A stretch of DNA of 64,000 nt, from positions 724,787 through 788,786 of the forward strand of contig NZ_JAPDHX010000001.1 of assembly GCF_025972045.1 (NCBI RefSeq), written 5' to 3'. The stretch comes from Micropruina sonneratiae. GTDB taxonomy: Bacteria; Actinomycetota; Actinomycetes; Propionibacteriales; Propionibacteriaceae. The translations under genes were made by a program, and so were the position numbers. Shown here in pieces: positions 35,758-43,604 of the stretch (positions are counted from its first letter, which is position 1; every line of letters starts with the position of its first letter). Below the pieces are notes generated by a model. The model ran no database searches and had not been told where the DNA came from. It worked only from the letters and a program-made list of their open reading frames with translations.

Positions 35758-36947
35758 AGCGGCTCACCGTCCAGGGCGGACCAGGCCTCGGGGATGCGCA
35801 GCGACAGCGCATCGCCGACGACCCGCCAGCCGTTGGCGATCAGGATCTCGGCCGGGTCGGACTCGCCGGGATCGGCCGGGTGCAGCACGATCGCCCGGCA
35901 CAGCCGCCCCTCGGGCCGCAGGTCGGTCAGGGCCACTGCGTCCGCCCGGGAGAGCCGGCCGAGGATCGCCACCAGCAGCTGGCCCCGGGCCCGCGAGCCG
36001 GTCGCCCCCGAGCGTTCCAGGCCGTCGCCGCCGGTCAGCCGGCTGTCGGTCAGGTGATCGAGCAGTGCCTCGCGCACGGTGTCGCCCTCGGCGGCCAGGG
36101 TGTGACCGTCGGCGTCGGCGAGATCGAGGTCGTAGCCGGCCTCCAGCAGGTGCACGCCGATGGACGCCGCCGCCGACACCGCCCACTCGAAGCTGGCGGC
36201 CGGACCGACGCCGGTGTGCGCAGCGCTGCGGTTGTCCAGCAGCACCAGCGCGCTGGGCTCCCAGGCGTGCTCCTCACGACGCACCATCAGCGTGCCGGTG
36301 TGGGCGGTGGAGGGCCAGTGGATGCGCCGCACCTCGTCGCGCGGCCGGTACTCGCGGATCAGGGCGTCGTCCGCGCCGAGCAGGCTGCTGCGGCGGTGGG
36401 CGGCGTCGCCGGTCAGGCCCGCCCCGGAGCCACGCAGCCGTTCGTCCAGCGGGTGGATCGCGGGGGTCACGGTGAGCAGGTCGCTGTGCGGCAACCGACG
36501 GTGGACGCCGGCGAGGCCGAGCGGGTCGGTGGTGCGCCAGTGGATCGGGCCGACCCGGTAGCGCCCGCGGACCACGGTGTCGAGCTGGTAGAAGTGCCTG
36601 CTGTGCAGCCGCCCCCAGCCCGAGGGCACGGCCAGCACGGCGCTGCCGTCGAGGTGGGCCGGCACGGTCTCCTCCACCACACTCCACGCCCCCAGCCCGA
36701 CGCTGTCGCGGAGCAGGTCGAGTTGCACCCGCACCTGCGAGCCGGCGGGGACCCGTTCGGGCAGCAGCCGGCGGTGGGCCGCTGGGCGGCGCCCGGACAG
36801 CCAGGCCACGACGGCGCCGGCGACGACCAGTCCGAGCAGCAGGCCGCCGGGCCAGGCCAGCGCCTGCAGCCCGGTGGTGCCGGCCACGATCAGCAGCGCG
36901 ACCGCGACCGTCGCCAGGCCAAGTCCCCGGGACGTCAGCCGGAGCAT
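35754..36947 (-). CDS. DUF58 domain protein
   Basis: A 397-residue protein with two N-terminal membrane helices (residues 10-50) and a C-terminal vWA-like DUF58 domain. The signature is GSGAGLTGDAAHRRSSLLGA then DALIREYRPRDEVRRIHWPS. It partners MoxR AAA ATPases in metal-dependent chaperone/activation modules. ATG at 36947; 24 bases after moxR-type gene end; overlaps the TgpA gene by 4 bases. Confidence 0.92.
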   Translation of the reverse strand: MLRLTSRGLGLATVAVALLIVAGTTGLQALAWPGGLLLGLVVAGAVVAWLSGRRPAAHRRLLPERVPAGSQVRVQLDLLRDSVGLGAWSVVEETVPAHLDGSAVLAVPSGWGRLHSRHFYQLDTVVRGRYRVGPIHWRTTDPLGLAGVHRRLPHSDLLTVTPAIHPLDERLRGSGAGLTGDAAHRRSSLLGADDALIREYRPRDEVRRIHWPSTAHTGTLMVRREEHAWEPSALVLLDNRSAAHTGVGPAASFEWAVSAAASIGVHLLEAGYDLDLADADGHTLAAEGDTVREALLDHLTDSRLTGGDGLERSGATGSRARGQLLVAILGRLSRADAVALTDLRPEGRLCRAIVLHPADPGESDPAEILIANGWRVVGDALSLRIPEAWSALDGEPL

Positions 36948-36971
36948 CGCCGGCCCCTGCCAGGCACCGGG

Positions 36972-37937
36972 TCAGTCCCGGTCCGGGATGGCGACGCTGT
37001 CGACCGCCGCCCGCACCACCTCGTCCGCCCCGCGACGAGCGAGCTGCGCGGCGGGGCTGAGCAGGATGCGGTGCGCCAGGGCCGGCACCGCCAGGGCCTG
37101 GATGTCGTCGGGGATCACGTAGTGCCTCCCCTCGAGCACTGCTCTGGCCTGACAAGCGCGGAGCAGTTGCAGGCCGGCCCGCGGCGATGCGCCGAGCCGG
37201 ACGTCGGGGCTGCGCCGGGTGGCCTCGAGCACGGCCACCAGGTAGTCCTTGATCGCCCGGTGCGCATAGATCGAGCGGGCCGAGGCGGTGAGCGCGGCGA
37301 CCGTCGCGACGTCGGTGACGGGGCGCAGCTCGGCGAGCGGGTCGCCGGCGCCGTGGTGGTCGAGCATCGCCACCTCGGCCGCGCGCACCGGATAGCCCAT
37401 CGAGATCCGCAGGGTGAACCGGTCGCGCTGCGCCTCGGGAAGCGGGTAGGTGCCCTCCATCTCGATGGGGTTCTGGGTGGCGACCACCAGGAAGGGGTCG
37501 GGCAGCGGGTGGGTGACGCCGTCGACGGTGACCTGGCGCTCCTCCATCGCCTCGAGCAGGGCCGACTGGGTCTTGGGTGAGGCCCGGTTGATCTCGTCGC
37601 CGATCACCACGTTGGCGAAGACGCCGCCCGGCTTGAACTCGAACTCGCGCCGCTCGCCGTTGAAGATCGAGACGCCGGTGATGTCGCTGGGCAACAGGTC
37701 CGGGGTGAACTGGATGCGCTGGGCGGTGCCGTCGATCGAGCGGGCCAGCGCCTTCGCCAGCATCGTCTTCCCGACGCCCGGCACGTCCTCGATCAGCAGG
37801 TGCCCCGACGAGAACAGCGCCACCAGCGCCAGGTCGACGGCCTCGGGCTTTCCTTCGATCACCGTCTCGACGCCGGCGCGGATGTCCTCGGCGACGGCGC
37901 GCAGGTCGTCGACCTCGCTGCCCGCGCTGCGCTCCAC
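36972..37937 (-). CDS. MoxR-family AAA+ ATPase
   Basis: A 321-residue AAA+ protein. Walker A in LLIEDVPGVGKTMLAKALAR (residues about 48-67), Walker B in VVIGDEINRASPKTQSALLE, sensor I in FLVVATQNPIE and the RFTLRISMGYP arginine region. MoxR ATPases act as chaperones with vWA/DUF58 proteins. GTG at 37937 is preceded by a GAGGGGGG ribosome site. First gene of the three-gene operon; divergent from mraZ with a 135-bp intergenic region. Confidence 0.95.
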   Translation of the reverse strand: MERSAGSEVDDLRAVAEDIRAGVETVIEGKPEAVDLALVALFSSGHLLIEDVPGVGKTMLAKALARSIDGTAQRIQFTPDLLPSDITGVSIFNGERREFEFKPGGVFANVVIGDEINRASPKTQSALLEAMEERQVTVDGVTHPLPDPFLVVATQNPIEMEGTYPLPEAQRDRFTLRISMGYPVRAAEVAMLDHHGAGDPLAELRPVTDVATVAALTASARSIYAHRAIKDYLVAVLEATRRSPDVRLGASPRAGLQLLRACQARAVLEGRHYVIPDDIQALAVPALAHRILLSPAAQLARRGADEVVRAAVDSVAIPDRD

Positions 37938-38013
37938 GGTCCCCCCTCGTCGTCGGTTGCAGCAACCCTACCGGGCGGTGCTGGCAAGAACAGGGGTGAT
38001 GAGGGGTGCCTCG

Positions 38014-38049
38014 GTGGAGGAAAGTGGAGTACAGTGGCGCTAAGTGGAG
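38014..38049 (+). promoter_or_regulatory. MraZ-binding repeat array upstream of mraZ
   Basis: Four GTGG(A/C)G hexamers start at 38014, 38024, 38034 and 38044, an exact 10-bp period. A TACAGT -10 candidate (38030-38035) lies inside the array. MraZ represses its own operon by binding such directly repeated boxes on one face of the helix, so this is the dcw autoregulatory operator. Confidence 0.88.
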
Positions 38050-38072
38050 GACGAGTCGAAGGGGGGTCCCCG

Positions 38073-38501
38073 GTGTTCCTGGGCACCCACACCCCGAAGC
38101 TCGACGACAAGGGCCGCTTCTTCCTGCCCGCGAAGTTCCGAGAGGAGCTGACCGGGGGCCTGGTCATCACCCGGCAGCCTGACCGCTGCCTGGCGATCTT
38201 CACCCCGGCCGCCTACCAGGCGACCGCCGACAAGTTGATCGCGGGGTCGACGAGCCTGGCGAAGGTGCGCTCGGTCCAGCGCATGTTCGCCTCCGGCGCG
38301 GAGTCCTCCACCCCGGACAGCCAGGGTCGGATCACGGTTCCCGAGCATCTCCGCAACTACGCGGGGCTGCAGCGGGAGATCGTCGTGATCGGCGCGCTGG
38401 ACCGGATCGAGGTCTGGGACGCCGAGACCTGGAACTCGTACGCGGACGCCAACGAGGAGGCCTACGCAGAGATGGACGAAGAGGTATTCGGCGCGGGGTG
38501 A
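38073..38501 (+). CDS. mraZ: Transcriptional regulator MraZ
   Basis: A 142-residue protein with two AbrB-like MraZ modules: FLGTHTPKLDDKGRFFLPAK (residues 2-21) and SSTPDSQGRITVPEHLRNY in the second half. MraZ forms octameric/dodecameric rings that bind directly repeated boxes and repress the dcw operon. GTG at 38073; the box array ends 24 bases upstream. An open frame extends further upstream but through the operator. Confidence 0.96.
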   Translation: MFLGTHTPKLDDKGRFFLPAKFREELTGGLVITRQPDRCLAIFTPAAYQATADKLIAGSTSLAKVRSVQRMFASGAESSTPDSQGRITVPEHLRNYAGLQREIVVIGALDRIEVWDAETWNSYADANEEAYAEMDEEVFGAG

Positions 38502-38523
38502 CCCGCACCGCGAAGCAACCGCC

Positions 38524-38617
38524 GCGTGCGGTGCGGCTTCAATCCGAGGGGCTCCGCCCCCTGGCGCACCTTCCCCGGTGCCAGGCGGCTCCCACGGATT
38601 GAAACCACAACGCACGC
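38524..38617 (+). ncRNA. Structured leader between mraZ and rsmH, probable mraW RNA motif
   Basis: A long imperfect hairpin of about 94 nt. Arms GCGTGCGGTGCGGCTTCAAT and GCGTGCGTTGTGGTTTCAAT (second read as complement) pair at the base, followed by CCG-AGGGGCTCCGCC/GGCGGCTCCCACGG and a top helix TGGC..ACC/GGTGCCA closing a TTCCCC loop. It lies 31 bases upstream of rsmH (old name mraW). A conserved RNA with this place, the mraW motif, is known from Actinomycetales; I match it by location and shape, not by alignment. Confidence 0.72.
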
Positions 38618-38648
38618 GACGCAGCCAGACGGGCTGGAAGGGGTCGAG

Positions 38649-39614
38649 ATGGACGGGCAGGCCGCAGCGCACGTGCCGGTGATGCGTGACCGCATCGTCG
38701 AGCTGCTGAGCGTGCCGCTGCAGGCCCCCGGCGCCGGCTACGTCGACTGCACCCTTGGCCTGGGCGGCCATGCCGAGGCGATCCTCACCGCCTGCCCGCA
38801 AGCCACCCTGATCGGCATCGATCGCGACCGGCACGCGCTGGACGCCGCCGCCCGGCGGCTGGAGCGCTTCGGCGACCGGGTGGCGCTGTTCCAGGCCCGC
38901 TACGACGAGTTGCCCGAGGTGCTGGCCGAGGTCGGCCGGCCCCGTGTCCAGGCGATCCTGGCCGACCTCGGCCTGTCCTCGATGCAGATCGACACCACCG
39001 ACCGCGGCTTCGCCTACCGCACCGACGCCCCGCTGGACATGCGGATGGACGACACCCAACTGCTGACCGCGGCGGAGCTGCTGAACACGGCGACGGCGTC
39101 CGAGCTGGCCACGATCCTGCGCCGTTTCGGCGAGGAACGGTTCGCCGACCGGATCGCCCGGCTGATCGTCGCCGAACGGACCGTCGAACCGTTCAGCGGG
39201 TCGGCCCGGCTGGTGCGGGTGATCGAGAGCGCCCTGCCGGCCGCCGCCCGGCACGCCGGCGGCGGCCATCCGGCCAAGCGGACCTTCCAGGCCCTGCGGA
39301 TCGCCGTCAACGACGAACTGGTCGCGCTGGCCGGACTGCTGCCGGCAGCCATCGACGCCCTCGCCGGCGGCGGGCGGCTCGCCGTCCTGGCGTACCACTC
39401 CGGCGAGGACCGGCTCGTCAAGAACGCGTTGCGCGACGCAGCCACCGACCGCGCCCCCCGCGGGCTGCCGGCGGTGCCGGAGCAGCTGCGGGCCCGGCTG
39501 GTGCTGCTCACCCGGGGCGCCGAGCGTCCCACCCCCGACGAAGTACAGAGCAATCCGCGGGCCGCCTCGGCGAGGCTGCGCGCGGGCGAACGGATCGACG
39601 AGGTGGCCGCATGA
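38649..39614 (+). CDS. rsmH: 16S rRNA (cytosine(1402)-N4)-methyltransferase RsmH
   Basis: SAM-dependent methyltransferase for 16S rRNA C1402. The 321-residue protein begins AAHVPVMRDRIVELL and shows the SAM-binding region YVDCTLGLGGHAEAIL (about residues 34-50), DLGLSSMQID and FRGF-like RGFAYRTDAPLDMRMD, RTFQALRIAVNDEL and the LAVLAYHSGEDRLVK block near the C-terminus. ATG at 38649 is preceded by GGAAGGGG. Preceded by a structured RNA leader; overlaps ftsL by 4 bases. Confidence 0.97.
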   Translation: MDGQAAAHVPVMRDRIVELLSVPLQAPGAGYVDCTLGLGGHAEAILTACPQATLIGIDRDRHALDAAARRLERFGDRVALFQARYDELPEVLAEVGRPRVQAILADLGLSSMQIDTTDRGFAYRTDAPLDMRMDDTQLLTAAELLNTATASELATILRRFGEERFADRIARLIVAERTVEPFSGSARLVRVIESALPAAARHAGGGHPAKRTFQALRIAVNDELVALAGLLPAAIDALAGGGRLAVLAYHSGEDRLVKNALRDAATDRAPRGLPAVPEQLRARLVLLTRGAERPTPDEVQSNPRAASARLRAGERIDEVAA

Positions 39615-40276
39615 CAGCACTCCAGACCCCCAGGCGCTCGCCGCAGCAGCCCAAACGGCGAGAGTCGTTGCGTGAGGTGCCGCCGGTGAACCGGCGGATC
39701 GCCGGGGTGCCCTTCGTGCTCGGCCTGGGGGTGCTGCTCGCGATCGGAATGCTGGGACTGCTGCTGCTCAACACGGCCCTGCAGGAGCAGGCGTTCGCGG
39801 TGCGAGACCAGCAGAAGCAGGCCGACCTGCTCGGCTACCGGGTCTCCTCGCTCGAGTCGGAGGTGACCGAGGCACGCTCCAGCAGCCGGCTGGCGATCGA
39901 GGCGACGAAGCTGGGCATGGTGCCGAACCCCTATCCGGTCTACCTGTCGTTGCCCGCCGGCACCGTGATCGGCGACCCGACCACGATGACCGGCAACGAG
40001 GTGCCCGGCATCCGTTACCGCACCCCCGAGCAGCTGGAGAAGATCGCCAAGGCCCGTGAGAAGGCCGCCGCCAAGGCGGCCGCCGAGGCCAAGGCGAAGG
40101 CGAAGGCGGCCAGGGAGGCGAGGGCCGAGGCCGCCGCCGAGGCCAAGGCCAAGGCCGAGGCGGCCAAGAAGAAGGCCGCCGCGGCGAAGAAGAAGGCCGA
40201 GGAGTCGCGCACGAAGGCCGACGCGGCCAAGAAACAGGCCGAGCAGGACAAGAAGAAGAACGGGGAGCGCGGATGA
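39611..40276 (+). CDS. ftsL: FtsL-like division protein with long Ala/Lys-rich tail
   Basis: A 221-residue bitopic protein. Short basic cytoplasmic N-terminus, one membrane helix (about residues 31-55), then a leucine-zipper-like coiled coil (QEQAFAVRDQQKQADLLGYR, 58-100) and a conserved-looking PNPYPVYLSLPAGTVIG segment. Position between rsmH and ftsI identifies it as FtsL. Unusual is the last 80 residues, almost only Ala, Lys and Glu (KAAAKAAAEAKAKAKAAREA type), which should lie outside the membrane given FtsL topology. FtsL/FtsB/FtsQ activate septal synthesis by FtsW-FtsI. Overlaps rsmH and ftsI by 4 bases. Confidence 0.82.
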   Translation: MTALQTPRRSPQQPKRRESLREVPPVNRRIAGVPFVLGLGVLLAIGMLGLLLLNTALQEQAFAVRDQQKQADLLGYRVSSLESEVTEARSSSRLAIEATKLGMVPNPYPVYLSLPAGTVIGDPTTMTGNEVPGIRYRTPEQLEKIAKAREKAAAKAAAEAKAKAKAAREARAEAAAEAKAKAEAAKKKAAAAKKKAEESRTKADAAKKQAEQDKKKNGERG

Positions 40277-42102
40277 CGGCGAAGTCCAACGGCTCGCGGC
40301 GGCTTTCGAGACTGAGCCGGGCCAGGTTGCCGCTGGCTTCGCCGATCCGCCGGATGCGGGTGCTGCTGATCGCCATCGCGGTGGTGTTCTCGCTGTGCGC
40401 CGGACGCGCGCTGCAGGTTCAGGCCCTCGACGCCCGGACCTACGCCACCGAGGCCGCCGAGCAGATGCAGCAGACGGTCGACCTGCCGGCCCTGCGCGGC
40501 GACATTACCGACCGCTACGGCGACGTGCTGGCCTACACCGAGGCCACGGTGAACGTGATCGCCGACCCGATGACGGTCACCACCAACGGCAAGATGCACG
40601 TCGAGTCGATGACCACCAGGGACAAGGAGATCGCCGCCACTGCGCCGCAGAAGATCGCCGACATCCTGGTGCGGTACCTGGGCGGCAACCCGGAGGACTA
40701 CCTGCCCCGGCTGACCAAAGCGGGCAGCTACCACCAGGTGATCCGCAAGGAGGTGCCGGCCGAGACGTTCGTCCAGATCCAGAACGAGATGACCGCGCAG
40801 GGCCTGATCGGGCTGCGGCGCGACGTCGCGCCCACCCGGCGCTACCCCAACGGTTCGCTCGCCTCGAACCTGATCGGCTGGGTGAACGAGGAGGGTGACG
40901 CCGCCGGCGGGCTGGAACTGTCCCTGGAGAAGCTGCTCAAGGGCACCGACGGCAAGGAGGTCTACGACTCCTCGCCCAACGGCAAGATCCCGCTCGGCAA
41001 CAACGTGCTGATCCCCGCCCAGAACGGCCACGACTTCAGCCTCACCATCGACTCGACGATGCAGTTGATGGCCGAGCAGCGGGTGGCCACGGCGATCGCC
41101 GAGACCGGGGCCCAGGCGGCCGCGGTCATCGTCCAGGACGTCAAGACCGGTCAGGTGCTGGCGATGGCCAACGCCCCGTCCTTCGACAGCAACGATCCCG
41201 GCAAGGGCAATCTCGACGACATGGGCAACCGGGCCGTGATGAACGTCTACGAACCCGGCTCGGTGCAGAAGATCCTCACCTTCGCCGCCCTGATCGACTC
41301 GGGCACCGTCGACCCCGACGACAAGGTGAAGGTCCCCGGCTTCATCAAGCAGGACCAGTACAAGATCACCGACTGGTGGAACCACGGCACGATCACGCTG
41401 CGGGCGCGCGGCATCTTCGCCGAGTCGTCCAACGTGGGCACCATCGTGCTGGCCCGGAAGATGACCAAGGAGCAGCTGCACGCCTACTACTCCTCGTTCG
41501 GGCTGGGCCGGCGGACCAACGTCGGCATCGGTGGCGAGGCCACCGGCTACCTGCCCAAGGTGACCATGCCCGACTACACCCGCGACGGCATCGCCTTCGG
41601 CACCAGCCTGTCGGTCACCGCGCTGCAGAACGCCACCGCGGTCTCGGCGATCGTCAACGGCGGCGTCTACCACGCACCCTCGCTGATCGCCACCATGGAC
41701 GGCAAGGCGTTCACCCCGTCCGGCCAGGACGCCACCCCGCACCGCGTCGTGTCGGAGGAGACCTCCGAGCAGGTCCGCTCGCTGATGGAGCAGCAGGCGC
41801 TGAACCAGAAGAGCGCGTCGTTCTCCATCGACGGGTACCGGATCGGCACCAAGACCGGCACCGCACGGCAGATCAGCGCCGATTGCGGTTGCTACAACGG
41901 CGAGTCGGTGGTGTCGACGGTCGGCGTCGCGCCGATCGACGACCCGCAGGTGCTGGTGTACGCGGTGGTGTGGAACCCGAAGAAGGGTGCCTCCGGCTCC
42001 ACCGTCGCCGCGCCGATCATGCACGACGTGCTGCAGGTGGCGCTGCCTCGCTACGCCGTCGCCGCATCGACCACCAAGGGCACCAAGCTCCCGCTGAAGT
42101 AG
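40273..42102 (+). CDS. ftsI: Septal peptidoglycan transpeptidase FtsI (PBP2b/PBP3 class)
   Basis: A 609-residue class B penicillin-binding protein: cytoplasmic tail, a membrane helix at about 35-55, dimerisation domain and transpeptidase domain. Catalytic motifs: SxxK at Ser330-Lys333 (EPGSVQKILTF), SxN at Ser385-Asn387 (ESSNVGT) and KTGTA at Lys527 (GTKTGTARQIS). Crosslinks septal peptidoglycan together with FtsW. No PASTA domains. ATG overlaps ftsL by 4 bases; 8 bases to murE. Confidence 0.96.
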   Translation: MTAKSNGSRRLSRLSRARLPLASPIRRMRVLLIAIAVVFSLCAGRALQVQALDARTYATEAAEQMQQTVDLPALRGDITDRYGDVLAYTEATVNVIADPMTVTTNGKMHVESMTTRDKEIAATAPQKIADILVRYLGGNPEDYLPRLTKAGSYHQVIRKEVPAETFVQIQNEMTAQGLIGLRRDVAPTRRYPNGSLASNLIGWVNEEGDAAGGLELSLEKLLKGTDGKEVYDSSPNGKIPLGNNVLIPAQNGHDFSLTIDSTMQLMAEQRVATAIAETGAQAAAVIVQDVKTGQVLAMANAPSFDSNDPGKGNLDDMGNRAVMNVYEPGSVQKILTFAALIDSGTVDPDDKVKVPGFIKQDQYKITDWWNHGTITLRARGIFAESSNVGTIVLARKMTKEQLHAYYSSFGLGRRTNVGIGGEATGYLPKVTMPDYTRDGIAFGTSLSVTALQNATAVSAIVNGGVYHAPSLIATMDGKAFTPSGQDATPHRVVSEETSEQVRSLMEQQALNQKSASFSIDGYRIGTKTGTARQISADCGCYNGESVVSTVGVAPIDDPQVLVYAVVWNPKKGASGSTVAAPIMHDVLQVALPRYAVAASTTKGTKLPLK

Positions 42103-42110
42103 GGTGAGGC

Positions 42111-43604
42111 ATGGCTGAGCACACCGTCCGGCTGTCCGACCTCGGTGCGGCGGAGATCAGCGTCACGGGGGTCGCCCTCGACTCCCGCCAGGTGCGGGCC
42201 GGCGAGTTGTACGCCGCCCTGCCGGGGCAACACACGCACGGCGCCCGGTTCGCGGGCCAGGCCCTCGCGCGGGGTGCCGTGGCGGTGCTCACCGACGAGG
42301 AGGGCCGGCAACTGGTGCCCCCCGGCGTGCCGGTCATCGTGGTCGACGACCCCCGGGCCGCGCTGGCGTGGGTGGCCGCCGCCGCCAACGGTGAACCGGC
42401 CACCTCGATGCGGATGTTCGGGGTGACCGGCACCGCCGGCAAGACCAGCACCGTCTTCCTGCTGGACGCCGCGCTCGGCGCGCTGGGCGAGACTGTCGGC
42501 ACGCTGGGCACGATCGGGTTCCGGCTCGGCGGGCGCCCGATCGAGCGCGACCGCAGCACGATCACCACCCCCGAGGCCCCCGACCTGCAGGAACTGCTCG
42601 CGCAGCTGCGGGACGCCGGCGCCACCAGCGTGGCGATGGAGGTGTCCTCGCACGCCCTGGCGCTGCGGCGGGTCGGCGGCATCACCTTCGACGTGGCCGG
42701 CTTCACCAACCTGGGCCGCGACCACCTCGACTTCCACCACGACCTCGAGGACTACTTCGCGGCCAAGAGCGAGCTGTTCCTGGACGGCCGGTCCCGCGCC
42801 TGTGTGGTCAACGTCGACGGCGAGTGGGGGGGCAGGCTGGCCGGACTGATCGGCGCCGAGGGCACCCCGCTGCTGACCGTCGGAACCGTGGGAGACGCGG
42901 CTGCCGACTTCCGCCTGTTGGCGTCCACCTCACGGGCGAGCGGCAGCGAGGTGCGTGCCGCCACCCCGGTCGGCGAGTTGAGCTTCACGGTCGGCCTGCC
43001 CGGTTCGTTCAACGCGGCCAACGCCCTGCTCGCCGCGGCGATGGTGCACGCCGCCGGGCTGGACGTCGAGCGCGCCGTCACCGGCTTCGCCACCGCCGCG
43101 GTGCCGGGCCGAATGCAGCCGGTCGCGCTGGGGAAGGGCGCGCCGCACGCCGTGGTCGACTTCGCCCACACGCCCGAGTCGGTCGCGGCCGCGCTGGCGG
43201 CCCTGCCGCAGCCCCGGATCGCGGTGCTCGGCGCGGGCGGCGACCGGGACCCGAGCAAACGGGGGCCGATGGGCGCCGCCGCCGCGGCCAACGCCGAGGT
43301 GGTGGTGGTCACCGACGACAACCCGCGCTCCGAACCTCCCGCCGCGATCAGGGCCGCCGTACTGGAGGGGGCGCGGGCCCAGGGCTCGGCCGAGGTGCTC
43401 GACGGCGGCGACCGCCGGTCCGCGATCGGGCTCGCGCTGGGCCGCGCGGGTGCGGACACCTGGGTGGCGGTGCTGGGCAAGGGACACGAGACGGGACAGG
43501 ATGTGGGCGGCGTCATCAGCCCGTTCGAGGACGTGCAGGTGATCGCCGAGGAGTGGCGCAGACTGCGTGGGCTCGATCCTGGGGGGAGTGCGACCGGTGC
43601 GTGA
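42111..43604 (+). CDS. murE: UDP-MurNAc-L-Ala-D-Glu:diaminopimelate ligase
   Basis: Adds the third stem-peptide residue, using ATP in the cytoplasm. The 497-residue Mur ligase has ATP-binding GVTGTAGKTSTVFLLD, the STITTPEAPDLQELL substrate region and the DNPR motif (VVTDDNPRSEPP), which indicates diaminopimelate rather than lysine as substrate. Whether LL- or meso-DAP is used cannot be told. The stop lies 8 bases into murF. Confidence 0.96.
   Translation: MAEHTVRLSDLGAAEISVTGVALDSRQVRAGELYAALPGQHTHGARFAGQALARGAVAVLTDEEGRQLVPPGVPVIVVDDPRAALAWVAAAANGEPATSMRMFGVTGTAGKTSTVFLLDAALGALGETVGTLGTIGFRLGGRPIERDRSTITTPEAPDLQELLAQLRDAGATSVAMEVSSHALALRRVGGITFDVAGFTNLGRDHLDFHHDLEDYFAAKSELFLDGRSRACVVNVDGEWGGRLAGLIGAEGTPLLTVGTVGDAAADFRLLASTSRASGSEVRAATPVGELSFTVGLPGSFNAANALLAAAMVHAAGLDVERAVTGFATAAVPGRMQPVALGKGAPHAVVDFAHTPESVAAALAALPQPRIAVLGAGGDRDPSKRGPMGAAAAANAEVVVVTDDNPRSEPPAAIRAAVLEGARAQGSAEVLDGGDRRSAIGLALGRAGADTWVAVLGKGHETGQDVGGVISPFEDVQVIAEEWRRLRGLDPGGSATGA

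Noticed and set aside
40020-40260. Possible tandem repeat or CRISPR-like array in the ftsL 3' part
   Set aside because: The repetition is of AAG/GCC/GAG codons only (Ala/Lys/Glu tail) with no fixed repeat unit or spacers.
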